DNA of 5,127 nucleotides from Saprospiraceae bacterium (GCA_007125435.1 SLDF01000270.1:1-5127); one strand, 5' to 3'. Positions 1-4,682 are shown, counted from the stretch's first letter. Translations and numbers: made by a program. Notes: generated from the sequence alone by a model not told the origin.

Positions 1-519
1 ATTTCGTTCAATCACCGTAGGAGCGACTATGGCTCATTCACGAAATCACTTATTTTTTTGCCATTCGGACTCTCATTACGACTTTCCAATACATAAACCG
101 GGTTAGCGATATGAGTGGCAGACGAATGGCAAGCAGGAATATGTAGGTGGGGGCGACCAGAGGAAGCCACCAGATACATAATGACTGCCCATGAGACAGT
201 CAGGAATACAAGCGAATAGCCCGACCCGAAGGGGCACGCCCAAAACATCTATAGTACCATTAAAGCAATTATATTCAAGGCATAGCTAATACTGTGATAT
301 GACGCGCCGCAGACCTACTGAGTATTGTGATTTTCGATCAAAGTATTTGATTTATGGATGAACGAATGGGGCTTGTTTTGATCCATCTGAAATTATATGT
401 AGCTGGTCGATTATAATTCTTTAACCGGAGAATTGACCTCATTTTAGTGCAACCAAATGAGATGAAAGTGCATCTTAACAATACACACACACGATTTTTT
501 AATTAATAAATTTTTCAAC
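1..519. other. Gene-free stretch with dispersed repeat and inverted repeats
   Basis: I find no convincing gene here. An open frame on the minus strand (27-248) lies over a dispersed repeat and is judged spurious. Several inverted repeats are visible: ATTTCGT at 1-7 with ACGAAAT at 40-46, GCCATTCG at 60-67 with CGAATGGC at 123-130, and CTCATTT at 438-444 with AAATGAG at 455-461. A short AC-repeat run lies near 482-492. No clear promoter of the TTTG / TAnnTTTG type was found for the gene that starts at 520; the last 20 bases before it are almost pure A/T, which is normal for translation starts in Bacteroidota. Confidence 0.6.
184..245 (-). repeat. 62-base dispersed repeat, copy 1 (inverted relative to copy 2)
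   Basis: Read on the minus strand, this stretch matches 2640-2701 on the plus strand at 59 of 62 bases. The core contains GGGCGTG, CCTTCGGGTCGGGCTA and GACTGTCTCATGGGCAGT. The last part can fold as ACTGTC / GGCAGT around TCATG. GC content is well above that of the surroundings. I recall similar GC-rich 'CCTTCGGG' repeats scattered between genes in Bacteroidota. The open frame across this copy does not match the frame that is open across copy 2, so the conservation is of DNA or RNA and not of a protein. Confidence 0.8.
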
Positions 520-1047
520 ATGACAACACGAATTTTTCTCACGACCTTGTTTTCTTTGGCCATCTTGGCATCTGCAATGGCTCTTGATATAAAGCCAACC
601 AATGATCAGAAAACAACCATTATTTTACTTCCGCTTTTTGAGTCGACAGACAAGACGATAGAGGGAGATACCAGATATGCTGAACTGCTGGCTGAGATGT
701 TCAAATCAAAACAGATAGCCAATATCTACAGCAACGGCGCTGATGACTTGAATACAATCCTGCAGCCAATGTCTAGCCAAAAATCACTCATGATCCAGAC
801 CCTGGACGAGACTAATCTCTCTCAAGCTCTCTTTGAGCTCTATAAAGCAGATTCCGGTCAAACCATCGTATTAGCTGCTGATGCTAAGACACTTGTCAAA
901 GCCTTGAACATGCTATCCGGTCGCGATGAGTTTACTAAGATTCGCTCTAATGATCGGTATAAGGTGTATCAATTAGAAAGCACTCAGCTCGGCAAAGGTA
1001 ATATCAGATCATTTGACTTGACAAAGCAGGTAAAAGCGGCTTTATAA
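520..1047 (+). CDS. Exported histidine-phosphatase-like protein lacking catalytic residues
   Basis: Encodes 175 residues. Residues 1-21 form a signal peptide (Arg4, hydrophobic 5-18, A-M-A cleavage site before Leu22), so the product should reach the periplasm or be secreted. The mature part follows the plan of short SixA-like members of the histidine phosphatase superfamily: a first beta strand TTIILL (32-37) where active enzymes continue with R-H; helix YAELLAEMFKSKQI (53-66); IYSN (69-72) at the usual 'YSS' position; and TIVLAADA (115-122) where active enzymes read 'VLVVGHS'. Expected catalytic residues are replaced: R-H by Pro38-Leu39, the second Arg by about Asp76, and the second His by Asp121. 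I infer a non-catalytic, perhaps ligand-binding, protein; the family assignment rests on pattern alone. The ATG at 520 places the signal peptide at the N-terminus and follows an A/T-rich leader. The gene stands alone and ends before a strong terminator. Confidence 0.85.
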   Translation: MTTRIFLTTLFSLAILASAMALDIKPTNDQKTTIILLPLFESTDKTIEGDTRYAELLAEMFKSKQIANIYSNGADDLNTILQPMSSQKSLMIQTLDETNLSQALFELYKADSGQTIVLAADAKTLVKALNMLSGRDEFTKIRSNDRYKVYQLESTQLGKGNIRSFDLTKQVKAAL

Positions 1048-1076
1048 CAAAAATATTCACTTTCTTGAATCATTAC

Positions 1077-1131
1077 AAACCCGAGGCGTTAGCAATGACA
1101 ACAGCTGTCCGCTTCGGGTTTTTGTTTTTTT
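1077..1131 (+). terminator. Rho-independent terminator of the 520-1047 gene
   Basis: AAACCCGAGGCG (1077-1088) pairs with CGCTTCGGGTTT (1110-1121), a 12-pair stem with one G-U wobble. The loop holds a second small stem, GACA / TGTC. A T-rich run interrupted by one G follows. It lies 30 bases after the stop codon. Confidence 0.9.
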
Positions 1132-1216
1132 ATGAGACATCATAGAGTTAAATAGACCTGTATGTTATTGTAAATCAGATGCATAAATAAAGCACATTAA
1201 TTTTATAGCCATATAG

Positions 1217-1248
1217 TTGCAATTTACATCAAACAAATATTAAATTTG
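1217..1248 (+). promoter_or_regulatory. Bacteroidota-type promoter of tRNA-Ser
   Basis: TTG at 1217-1219 (the -33 element) is separated by 21 bases from TAAATTTG at 1241-1248, a full match to the Bacteroidota -7 consensus TAnnTTTG. Transcription would start near 1254, giving a leader of about 22 bases before the tRNA. Confidence 0.75.
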
Positions 1249-1275
1249 CGCTCTCAATCGACATAGCGTCACTTA

Positions 1276-1360
1276 GGAGAGGTGGCAGAGCGGTCGAATG
1301 CGGCGGTCTTGAAAACCGTTGACTGTAACAGGTCCGGGGGTTCGAATCCCTCCCTCTCCG
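1276..1360 (+). tRNA. tRNA-Ser (anticodon UGA)
   Basis: An 85-base class II tRNA. The acceptor stem is GGAGAGG (1276-1282) with CCTCTCC (1353-1359) and discriminator G1360. The anticodon loop CTTGAAA puts TGA at 1310-1312, closed by GCGGT / ACCGT. A long variable arm around 1320-1335 is typical of tRNA-Ser. The T-arm is GGGGG-TTCGAAT-CCCTC at 1336-1352. The CCA end is not encoded; CAA follows the discriminator. It reads UCA codons and, by wobble or modification, other UCN codons. Promoter and terminator are both adjacent, so it is a single-gene transcription unit. Confidence 0.97.
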
Positions 1361-1375
1361 CAAAACATTTTACAC

Positions 1376-1407
1376 AGCCTGAGGCGAATGCCTCAGGCTT
1401 TTTTATT
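1376..1407 (+). terminator. Rho-independent terminator of tRNA-Ser
   Basis: AGCCTGAGGC (1376-1385) and GCCTCAGGCT (1390-1399) form a perfect 10-pair stem around GAAT, followed by TTTTTT. It starts 16 bases after the tRNA 3' end. The trailer and terminator are echoed in inverted orientation in the repeats that follow. Confidence 0.95.
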
Positions 1408-1413
1408 GGCGGA

Positions 1414-1441
1414 GCCCTTCAAAAATTCATTTTTGCAGGGC
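1414..1441. repeat. Long stem-loop at the edge of the tandem repeat array
   Basis: GCCCT (1414-1418) with AGGGC (1437-1441) and CAAAAAT (1420-1426) with ATTTTTG (1429-1435) form a 12-pair stem with one T/C mismatch and a two-base loop. It sits between the tRNA terminator and the first tandem repeat and shares its last base with that repeat. Either strand could fold; there is no following T-run on the plus strand. Confidence 0.7.
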
Positions 1442-1576
1442 ATAGACAATAAAAAAGCCTAGCCGAAGGCAGGCTGTGTAAAATGTTTTAGCAGCCCCCA
1501 CCTAAGGGATCGGCGCAGCCAATCCCGATAATGTAACGCTAAATTCAAAAAGCATTAATCTCCATACATTTCAAAT
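1441..1576 (-). repeat. Tandem repeat copy A (about 136 bases)
   Basis: About 90% identical to copy B. It is placed on the minus strand because, read that way, it ends as the tRNA-Ser unit does: the trailer (minus strand of about 1472-1490 against 1361-1379) is followed by a hairpin and a T-run. The plus-strand hairpin region GGGATCGGC / GCCAATCCC (1507-1527) contains one mispair, which becomes a G-U pair on the minus strand, again favouring a minus-strand RNA. No protein is encoded. Function unknown; it may be a duplicated trailer unit, a dispersed repeat or a small RNA. Confidence 0.8.
1451..1475 (-). terminator. Minus-strand terminator-like hairpin in copy A
   Basis: Read on the minus strand, AGCCT pairs with AGGCT and an inner GCC with GGC around TTC, with one bulged base, followed by a T-run. 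It resembles the tRNA-Ser terminator, but no gene runs into it from the right. Confidence 0.55.
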
Positions 1577-1711
1577 CATAGACAATAAAAAAGCTTAGCC
1601 AAAGGCAGGCTGTGTAAAATGTTTTGCAGCCCCTACCTAAGGGATCGACGCAGCCAATCCCGCCAATGTAACGCTAATTTCAGAAAGCATTAACCTCCCT
1701 ATATTTCAATG
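1577..1711 (-). repeat. Tandem repeat copy B (about 135 bases)
   Basis: Second copy of the unit at 1441-1576, differing at about 13 positions and lacking one A near 1626. A 21-base stretch at 1607-1627 is the exact reverse complement of 1360-1380, that is the last tRNA base plus the tRNA trailer. The conserved hairpin (1641-1661) differs from copy A by one change that on the minus strand turns a G-C pair into G-U, so pairing is kept. Confidence 0.8.
1587..1611 (-). terminator. Weaker minus-strand terminator-like hairpin in copy B
   Basis: Same layout as in copy A, with AGCCT opposite AAGCT and inner GCC / GGC, followed by a run of T on the minus strand. One pair is now C/A on this strand, so it should be weaker than the hairpins on either side. 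Confidence 0.4.
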
Positions 1712-1760
1712 CATAGACAAAAAAAAGCCTGACCGGAGTCAGGCTTAATAAAATGCTTCT
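1712..1760 (-). repeat. Partial third copy of the tandem repeat
   Basis: Starts with CATAGACAA like copies A and B, and similarity continues through the terminator region and the following AAAATG-rich stretch to about 1760, where it stops. Only the terminator end of the unit is present, so the array appears truncated or this end is the ancestral piece. Confidence 0.65.
1719..1746 (-). terminator. Strong minus-strand terminator
   Basis: AAGCCTGAC (1725-1733) and GTCAGGCTT (1738-1746) form a perfect 9-pair stem around CGGA, flanked on the left by eight A residues, which are a T8 run on the minus strand. It would stop minus-strand transcripts coming from 1760-2070, where no gene is visible. Confidence 0.7.
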
Positions 1761-2072
1761 ATACTTCCTACCAATGCTCTCAGCACTAGCTAACCCTAAC
1801 GTCTTTACTACTCCAACAAATAAAGTACACACAGAAAATCAGATACTGAGAATATTTAAAATCAGGTGTTTATTGCCTCAATTAGAAGCTGTAAAAATGA
1901 CATGATAATTAGTTTGACTTTTTAATATACCAAAATCTTTTGTCTATTATTAACGTTAGGAATAGTAAGCATGTATAAAATCACCATTACCATCATTTAT
2001 TTGCTGCATTTAGAGCATATGATAGGTGATTTGATATGATCCCTTTACTTATATTTTAAAAACGTATTGAAA
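1761..2072. other. Gene-free spacer before the lipoprotein gene
   Basis: A/T-rich and without a credible open frame on either strand. A weak promoter-like pair, TTTG at 1913-1916 and ATCTTTTG at 1935-1942 with an 18-base gap, departs from the TAnnTTTG consensus at two positions. TATATTTT at 2050-2057, 16 bases after a TTTG at 2030-2033, is an alternative with short spacing. Neither is convincing. Confidence 0.4.
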
Positions 2073-2597
2073 ATGAAACATCATAGACCTTTCTCACACC
2101 TCTTTGTTCTTCTTTTTATGATGCCTCTGTTGTTTGGTTGTGCTATGACCAGGCCAGTAGAGCCTGCACCTTTACAACCTGTAGAAATCATCGTTAATGA
2201 AAGTCCAATTAATTATAAATATGTATTTATAAATTATCCGGTAACAGTCATTGCTAATGCCGCCCCCAGATTTAGTGATGACTTAAGGTCCGGGCATGTC
2301 GTTGTACCGGGCGATGTGATTACCGGCAGATTAATCAAAGAAGGATTCATCAAGCTATATGAGTTAAATCCGAACATAATCAAAGAAACATTAATAGTCA
2401 ATTACGGAGAGGTCGACTTGCGCTCTAGCGGCATTCGGCATACCGCAGAGGTAGCCATCCAATTCATTTCAGCAGAGTCGAATACCTTAATATGCTCATG
2501 CAATGCAGAAGATCGCTCCCTACACGAAACAGAAAGTGTAAGAAGAGCCATATCAAAGTGTCTGGATGCATTATTGACACCAGGTGAAGGTGGATGA
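2073..2597 (+). CDS. Small putative lipoprotein of unknown function
   Basis: Encodes 174 residues from the ATG at 2073; a TTG two codons upstream is possible but less likely. The N-terminus is a lipoprotein signal: basic start, hydrophobic 10-21, and lipobox L-F-G-C with Cys23 as the lipidated residue. A proline-rich linker follows (28-36). The body contains GDVITGRLIKEGF (80-92), KETLIVNYGE (104-113), TAEVAIQFISAESN (124-137), a C-S-C pair (141-143) and a C-terminal helix with Cys163. This order matches a family of roughly 190-residue lipoproteins I recall from Bacteroidales, where the 'D(V)I.G.L.K.GF ... LIVNYGE ... IQFISA' pattern is kept; their function is not known. It should be anchored in the outer or inner membrane facing the periplasm. 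No operon partner is visible. No T-run terminator follows; the hairpin-rich repeat from 2640 may end the mRNA. Confidence 0.85.
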   Translation: MKHHRPFSHLFVLLFMMPLLFGCAMTRPVEPAPLQPVEIIVNESPINYKYVFINYPVTVIANAAPRFSDDLRSGHVVVPGDVITGRLIKEGFIKLYELNPNIIKETLIVNYGEVDLRSSGIRHTAEVAIQFISAESNTLICSCNAEDRSLHETESVRRAISKCLDALLTPGEGG

Positions 2598-2600
2598 TTG

Positions 2601-2613
2601 ATAGGATTCCTAT
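2601..2613. repeat. Short palindrome after the lipoprotein gene
   Basis: ATAGGA-T-TCCTAT, perfect, starting four bases after the lipoprotein stop codon. It may be chance, or part of the mRNA 3' end. Confidence 0.3.
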
Positions 2614-2639
2614 TAGAGTGTGTTTAAATTCATTCTGTT

Positions 2640-2701
2640 TTTTGGGCGTGTCCCTTCGGGTCGGGCTACTCGCTTGTATTCGTGACTGTCTCATGGGCAG
2701 T
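2640..2701 (+). repeat. 62-base dispersed repeat, copy 2
   Basis: Matches the minus strand of 184-245 with three differences. The GC-rich core can form small hairpins (CCC-TTC-GGG; ACTGTC / GGCAGT). It begins 42 bases after the lipoprotein stop codon, so it probably lies in that gene's 3' untranslated region. Open frames crossing it on either strand use a frame unlike that of copy 1 and are not believed. Confidence 0.8.
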
Positions 2702-2731
2702 TGCTGGTTGCTTGTTGCTGGTTGCTTGTTG
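2701..2731 (+). repeat. Tandem 14-base repeat
   Basis: TTGCTGGTTGCTTG occurs twice in a row (2701-2714, 2715-2728) and a third copy begins. It directly extends copy 2 of the 62-base repeat and is absent next to copy 1. Confidence 0.8.
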
Positions 2732-2820
2732 TTTACGCTTCACTGTTTAGGCAAACGGTCGGCTATCGCCTTCGTTTGCTGTTTACGCTGCGTGGACTTC
2801 GTCCACTTCGCTGTTTAGGC
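2730..2820 (+). repeat. Modular direct repeat with nested hairpins
   Basis: TGTTTACGCT...CTGTTTAGGC occurs twice, at 2730-2752 with a short centre and at 2780-2820 with a longer centre. The longer centre holds a perfect hairpin, GTGGAC-TTC-GTCCAC (2792-2806). Between the two, GCAAACG (2751-2757) pairs with CGTTTGC (2773-2779) and encloses GGC-TATC-GCC (2761-2770). The whole segment is a chain of stem-loops without a T-run. It may be a dispersed repeat or a structured 3' end of the upstream mRNA. Confidence 0.7.
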
Positions 2821-3073
2821 TTAAAGATGACTGATAGCTTTCAAGTCTTTTTTGGATAAAAGGTCCTCATGAACAAGCTGCCGTAAATTCTCAACAGAAG
2901 CTCTGATATAAATGCGAGCGGCAGGGTAACTAATACATTCTACGTTCTACCTTTTCCAATTGGCTCATAATACCCTTATCTTCCAAAGCGACCTTGAGAC
3001 TTTTGACTTTCTGACCTTTGACCTTCAGACCAAAAAGACATACTGGATTATCTTCTTCTTCAAAGAAGATATA
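2821..3073 (-). pseudogene. Frameshifted remnant of an unidentified minus-strand gene
   Basis: Two adjoining minus-strand frames read like protein. The first, open from 3073 to a TAG at 2930-2932, begins YIFFEEEDNPVCLFGLKV and later has VALEDKGIMSQLEKVERRMY. The second, open from 2945 to a TAA at 2821-2823, reads YPAARIYIRASVENLRQLV, then HEDLLSKKDLKAISHL. A single frameshift in the 2930-2945 overlap would join them into about 83 residues with the natural C-terminus. No start codon or N-terminal part is present; a TGA at 3074-3076 closes the first frame upstream. A low-complexity GTCAAAAG-type stretch lies inside the first part. I do not recognise the family. Confidence 0.45.
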
Positions 3074-3262
3074 TCAAATAACTAGTGACTACACCTAAGC
3101 TCCCAAGCCTCTGAGCTCTTAGGTTACTATGCTCCTATGCTTCTTTGCTACTATGCTCCATTTCTCGCACTTACGGTACTATTCAATAATTACAAAGAGA
3201 CTTAATACACCTAAAAATTTATCCTAGAATTCTTGAAATAGTAGGATTTGAACATCAAAAAA
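3074..3262. other. Gene-free spacer with short repeats
   Basis: Contains an imperfect inverted repeat (CCTAAGCTC at 3094-3102 against GAGCTCTTAGG at 3113-3123, two bases bulged) and a direct repeat of ACTATGCTCC at 3126-3135 and 3151-3160. A perfect 9-base inverted repeat, TATCTTCTT / AAGAAGATA (3049-3057, 3063-3071), lies just before it. Nothing coding is seen. Confidence 0.5.
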
Positions 3263-3294
3263 TTGCAAGGTGCGTCAAAAAATGGGTATTATTG
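3263..3294 (+). promoter_or_regulatory. Candidate promoter of the two-gene operon
   Basis: TTG at 3263-3265 and TATTATTG at 3287-3294 (seven of eight against TAnnTTTG) are separated by 21 bases, the same spacing as in the tRNA-Ser promoter in this window. Transcription would start near 3300, about 37 bases before the first ATG. Confidence 0.4.
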
Positions 3295-3336
3295 CTGTAT
3301 ATATCAGTTGAACACAAGCATAGAAAATAGCCACAT

Positions 3337-3780
3337 ATGACATTAATGGAAGATCAAATAAAAGAAATCGCCGAAAATCTTGATATAGGAATGCGTTGTT
3401 TTTATCACCTGAAAACGGGTGAAATTGAAACAATTCCGAATTTTTTTGAAGGTGGCTGGATTGGTCAAGATACCGAGCCATGGCAAGAGACGCTGGACAA
3501 ATTAGATGAAAATTGGGGTGAGTATTTCGAATTTGAAAAAATGACTTCGCATGAGAGTTTTGAGATAATGGCCGATTTCGCAGAGACTGTTGATAATCAA
3601 AAATTACAGGACAGGCTTTTTAAAGCATTGAATAAGTCAAAACCATTCAGGAATTTTAAATGGGAAATTGATAACTCAGGAGAATACAGAGAAAAATGGT
3701 TCGAATATAAGAACCAGAGAATGATTGAATTTGTAAAGACGCAAATTGAACATTATAACCGGAATTATAGGGATGAATAA
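3337..3780 (+). CDS. UPF0158 family protein
   Basis: Encodes 147 residues, of typical size for UPF0158 proteins, whose function is not established. Family features in order: an N-terminal helix followed by GMRCFYHLKTGEIETIP (18-34), the segment YFEFEKMTSHESFEIMADF (63-81), the signature KPFRNFKWEIDNSG (102-115), and a C-terminal REKWFEYKNQRMIEFVK (118-134). No signal peptide or membrane segment, so cytoplasmic. It is acidic, with about 32 Asp/Glu against 19 Lys/Arg. The ATG at 3337 is used; an in-frame ATG at 3346 is an alternative. Its last codons overlap the start of the next gene by 8 bases (ATGAATAA), so the two are co-transcribed and probably translationally coupled. Confidence 0.9.
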   Translation: MTLMEDQIKEIAENLDIGMRCFYHLKTGEIETIPNFFEGGWIGQDTEPWQETLDKLDENWGEYFEFEKMTSHESFEIMADFAETVDNQKLQDRLFKALNKSKPFRNFKWEIDNSGEYREKWFEYKNQRMIEFVKTQIEHYNRNYRDE

Positions 3781-4162
3781 CAAAGAATTAGAAAAGAAAA
3801 TCACAGCGATAATAAATTCATTGATATACGAAAAAGGCTATATTTGTTCTGTTGACGTTCTTTTGAGACTGGACTACTTAGCACAGAAGGATTACCAGGA
3901 TTGGCGGCTCGGACGAGTGCCTTATTTAGAGAAAGTTTGCAAAGTGAACCTGAAGAAACTCTCCCTGACAAACAAAATCATCAGAAATTTTGCCAAGCAG
4001 CGACAATTGAAGAGTTCATGGACCGGATACAATCAATGGGGAAAAAATAAAAGGATATTGGTGTTCAGTAAATCAGGTGACCTGAGTATAGAAAAACTTT
4101 ACGCAACACATTTTATTGATACCGCGAGAATTAACGAACTGAAAGCATTGAAAAATAATTAA
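3773..4162 (+). CDS. Conserved basic protein of unknown function, UPF0158 partner
   Basis: Encodes 129 residues from the ATG at 3773, which overlaps the upstream stop codon and has an AGGG six bases before it; a TTG at 3746 would extend it but is deeper in the upstream gene. I recall a family with the same core, seen here as GYICSVDVLLRLDYL (22-36), KDYQDWRLGRVPYLEKVCKV (39-58), NLKKLSLTNKIIR (59-71), SSWTGYNQWGK (81-91), RILVFSKSGDLSIEKLYATH (94-113); no function is known to me. The central 'DW..G.VPYLE..C..NL.KL' looks like a small helical DNA- or RNA-binding unit, but that is inference. It is basic, about 25 Lys/Arg against 12 Asp/Glu, complementary in charge to its acidic partner. No terminator follows; an inverted-repeat site begins about 15 bases after the stop. 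Confidence 0.88.
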   Translation: MNNKELEKKITAIINSLIYEKGYICSVDVLLRLDYLAQKDYQDWRLGRVPYLEKVCKVNLKKLSLTNKIIRNFAKQRQLKSSWTGYNQWGKNKRILVFSKSGDLSIEKLYATHFIDTARINELKALKNN

Positions 4163-4170
4163 TGCCAGTG

Positions 4171-4322
4171 TGTAACATGCTATACATGACAATTAGTGCA
4201 GATGCAGTCCAGGTTTCACGTTTCTGCCACGACTAAAATGTTCTAATGTCTGATAGTATAGCAACCCGCAATCCGCACATGTAGGTATAGCAGGAACGAT
4301 AAACAAACCCTATACATGTCTG
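4171..4322. repeat. Inverted-repeat cluster after the operon, possible recombination site
   Basis: TGCTATAC at 4178-4185 has two exact inverted partners, GTATAGCA at 4256-4263 and 4285-4292. Around them CATG is repeated (ATACATGAC at 4182-4190, ACATGTAGG at 4277-4285), and CTATACATGTC at 4310-4320 pairs imperfectly with 4277-4290. The outer pair spans about 115 bases and starts some 15 bases after the stop codon of the operon. Long imperfect hairpins directly after a stop codon are the layout of cassette recombination sites (attC), and I recall similar TATAGCA...AACG ends after small accessory genes in Bacteroidota. The usual GTTRRRY core sites are not clear, so the assignment is tentative. 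Confidence 0.35.
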
Positions 4323-4355
4323 CCATACAATTTAGCCATTACACTTATTTCCGTG

Positions 4356-4392
4356 ATCTATTTAATAGATATTTGGGTCATTAACTAATGAC
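4356..4392. promoter_or_regulatory. Two short palindromes upstream of the recombinase relic
   Basis: ATCTAT-TTA-ATAGAT (4356-4370) and GTCATTA-AC-TAATGAC (4377-4392) are both perfect and lie 16-52 bases before the ATG at 4408. They could be operator or recombinase arm sites of the former recombinase gene, or chance in A/T-rich DNA. A weak promoter-like pair (TTTG 4372-4375, TAAATATA 4394-4401) overlaps the second. Confidence 0.3.
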
Positions 4393-4407
4393 TTAAATAT
4401 AATTATT

Positions 4408-4557
4408 ATGACACCTGTAGGATCATCAGCAGACACCAATCGCATTAATGAGTTTAAGCCGTTTATGGTACTGAAGAATTTCTCTATGCGAACAATTAAA
4501 TCCTACACATAAGTCGTCACTCAATTTGTTCACTAGCGTAAGTATTGAATGTATTAC
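4408..4557 (+). pseudogene. N-terminal relic of a tyrosine recombinase/integrase
   Basis: From the ATG at 4408 the frame reads NRINEFKPFMVLKNFSMRTI then KSYT before TAA at 4510. This matches the start of the SAM-like core-binding domain of tyrosine recombinases, where 'F...L.LRNYS.RTIKSY' is the usual pattern. Past the stop, the same frame continues as VVTQFVH-stop-RKY-stop-MYY, with a TAG (4534) where a Trp would fit and a TGA at 4546; the helix pattern of the domain appears to go on. The catalytic domain with its R-H-R-Y residues is absent, so the gene is dead. It lies between the inverted-repeat cluster and the IS21-type repeats. Assignment rests on a short segment. Confidence 0.5.
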
Positions 4558-4580
4558 AGTTTAATTTGAGAATTCGTGAT

Positions 4581-4682
4581 ATGGATCGCTTTGATTCACC
4601 ATTCTTATGTAGCTTTATAAATTGTTTAATCTTACTCTTTCTTATTGGTTTACCTGCCATCTTATTTATGATATCGTACTAA
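4581..4682 (+). CDS. Possible 33-residue hydrophobic peptide
   Basis: An ATG-to-TAA frame with a polar start (MDRFDS) followed by an almost continuous hydrophobic stretch (CLILLFLIGLPAILFMI, about residues 15-31), long enough for one membrane pass. No ribosome binding site or promoter stands out, and A/T-rich DNA often yields such frames by chance. It may be a small membrane protein or nothing. Confidence 0.2.
   Translation: MDRFDSPFLCSFINCLILLFLIGLPAILFMISY

Noticed and set aside
27..248. 73-codon open frame on the minus strand
   Set aside because: It runs over copy 1 of the dispersed repeat; the other copy of that repeat is open in a different frame, and no conserved protein pattern or start context is present.
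482..492. AC dinucleotide run before the first gene
   Set aside because: Too short for a phase-variation tract and not placed in a recognisable promoter.
1500..1530. Degenerate tRNA copies inside the tandem repeats
   Set aside because: The trailer matches the tRNA-Ser flank, but the preceding hairpin has no 7-base T-loop, acceptor stem or anticodon arm.
1441..1760. CRISPR-like array
   Set aside because: Only two full copies of about 135 bases plus a partial one, with no short repeats separated by unique spacers.
2067..2072. TTG start two codons upstream for the lipoprotein
   Set aside because: The ATG at 2073 gives a normal lipoprotein signal and is the more usual start codon.
2464..2694. 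76-codon open frame on the minus strand
   Set aside because: It overlaps the 3' end of the lipoprotein gene antisense and the repeat; no protein-like features.
2594..2818. 74-codon open frame on the plus strand after the lipoprotein gene
   Set aside because: It consists of the dispersed repeat, the 14-base tandem repeat and the hairpin modules. Its Leu/Cys-rich translation reflects repeat composition.
3275..3481. 68-codon open frame on the minus strand
   Set aside because: It lies antisense to the well-supported UPF0158 gene and its candidate promoter.
3746..3772. TTG start giving a nine-residue extension of the second operon gene
   Set aside because: The ATG at 3773 overlaps the upstream stop in a typical coupling arrangement, and the family I recall begins at this Met-x-x-Lys-Glu-Leu-Glu.
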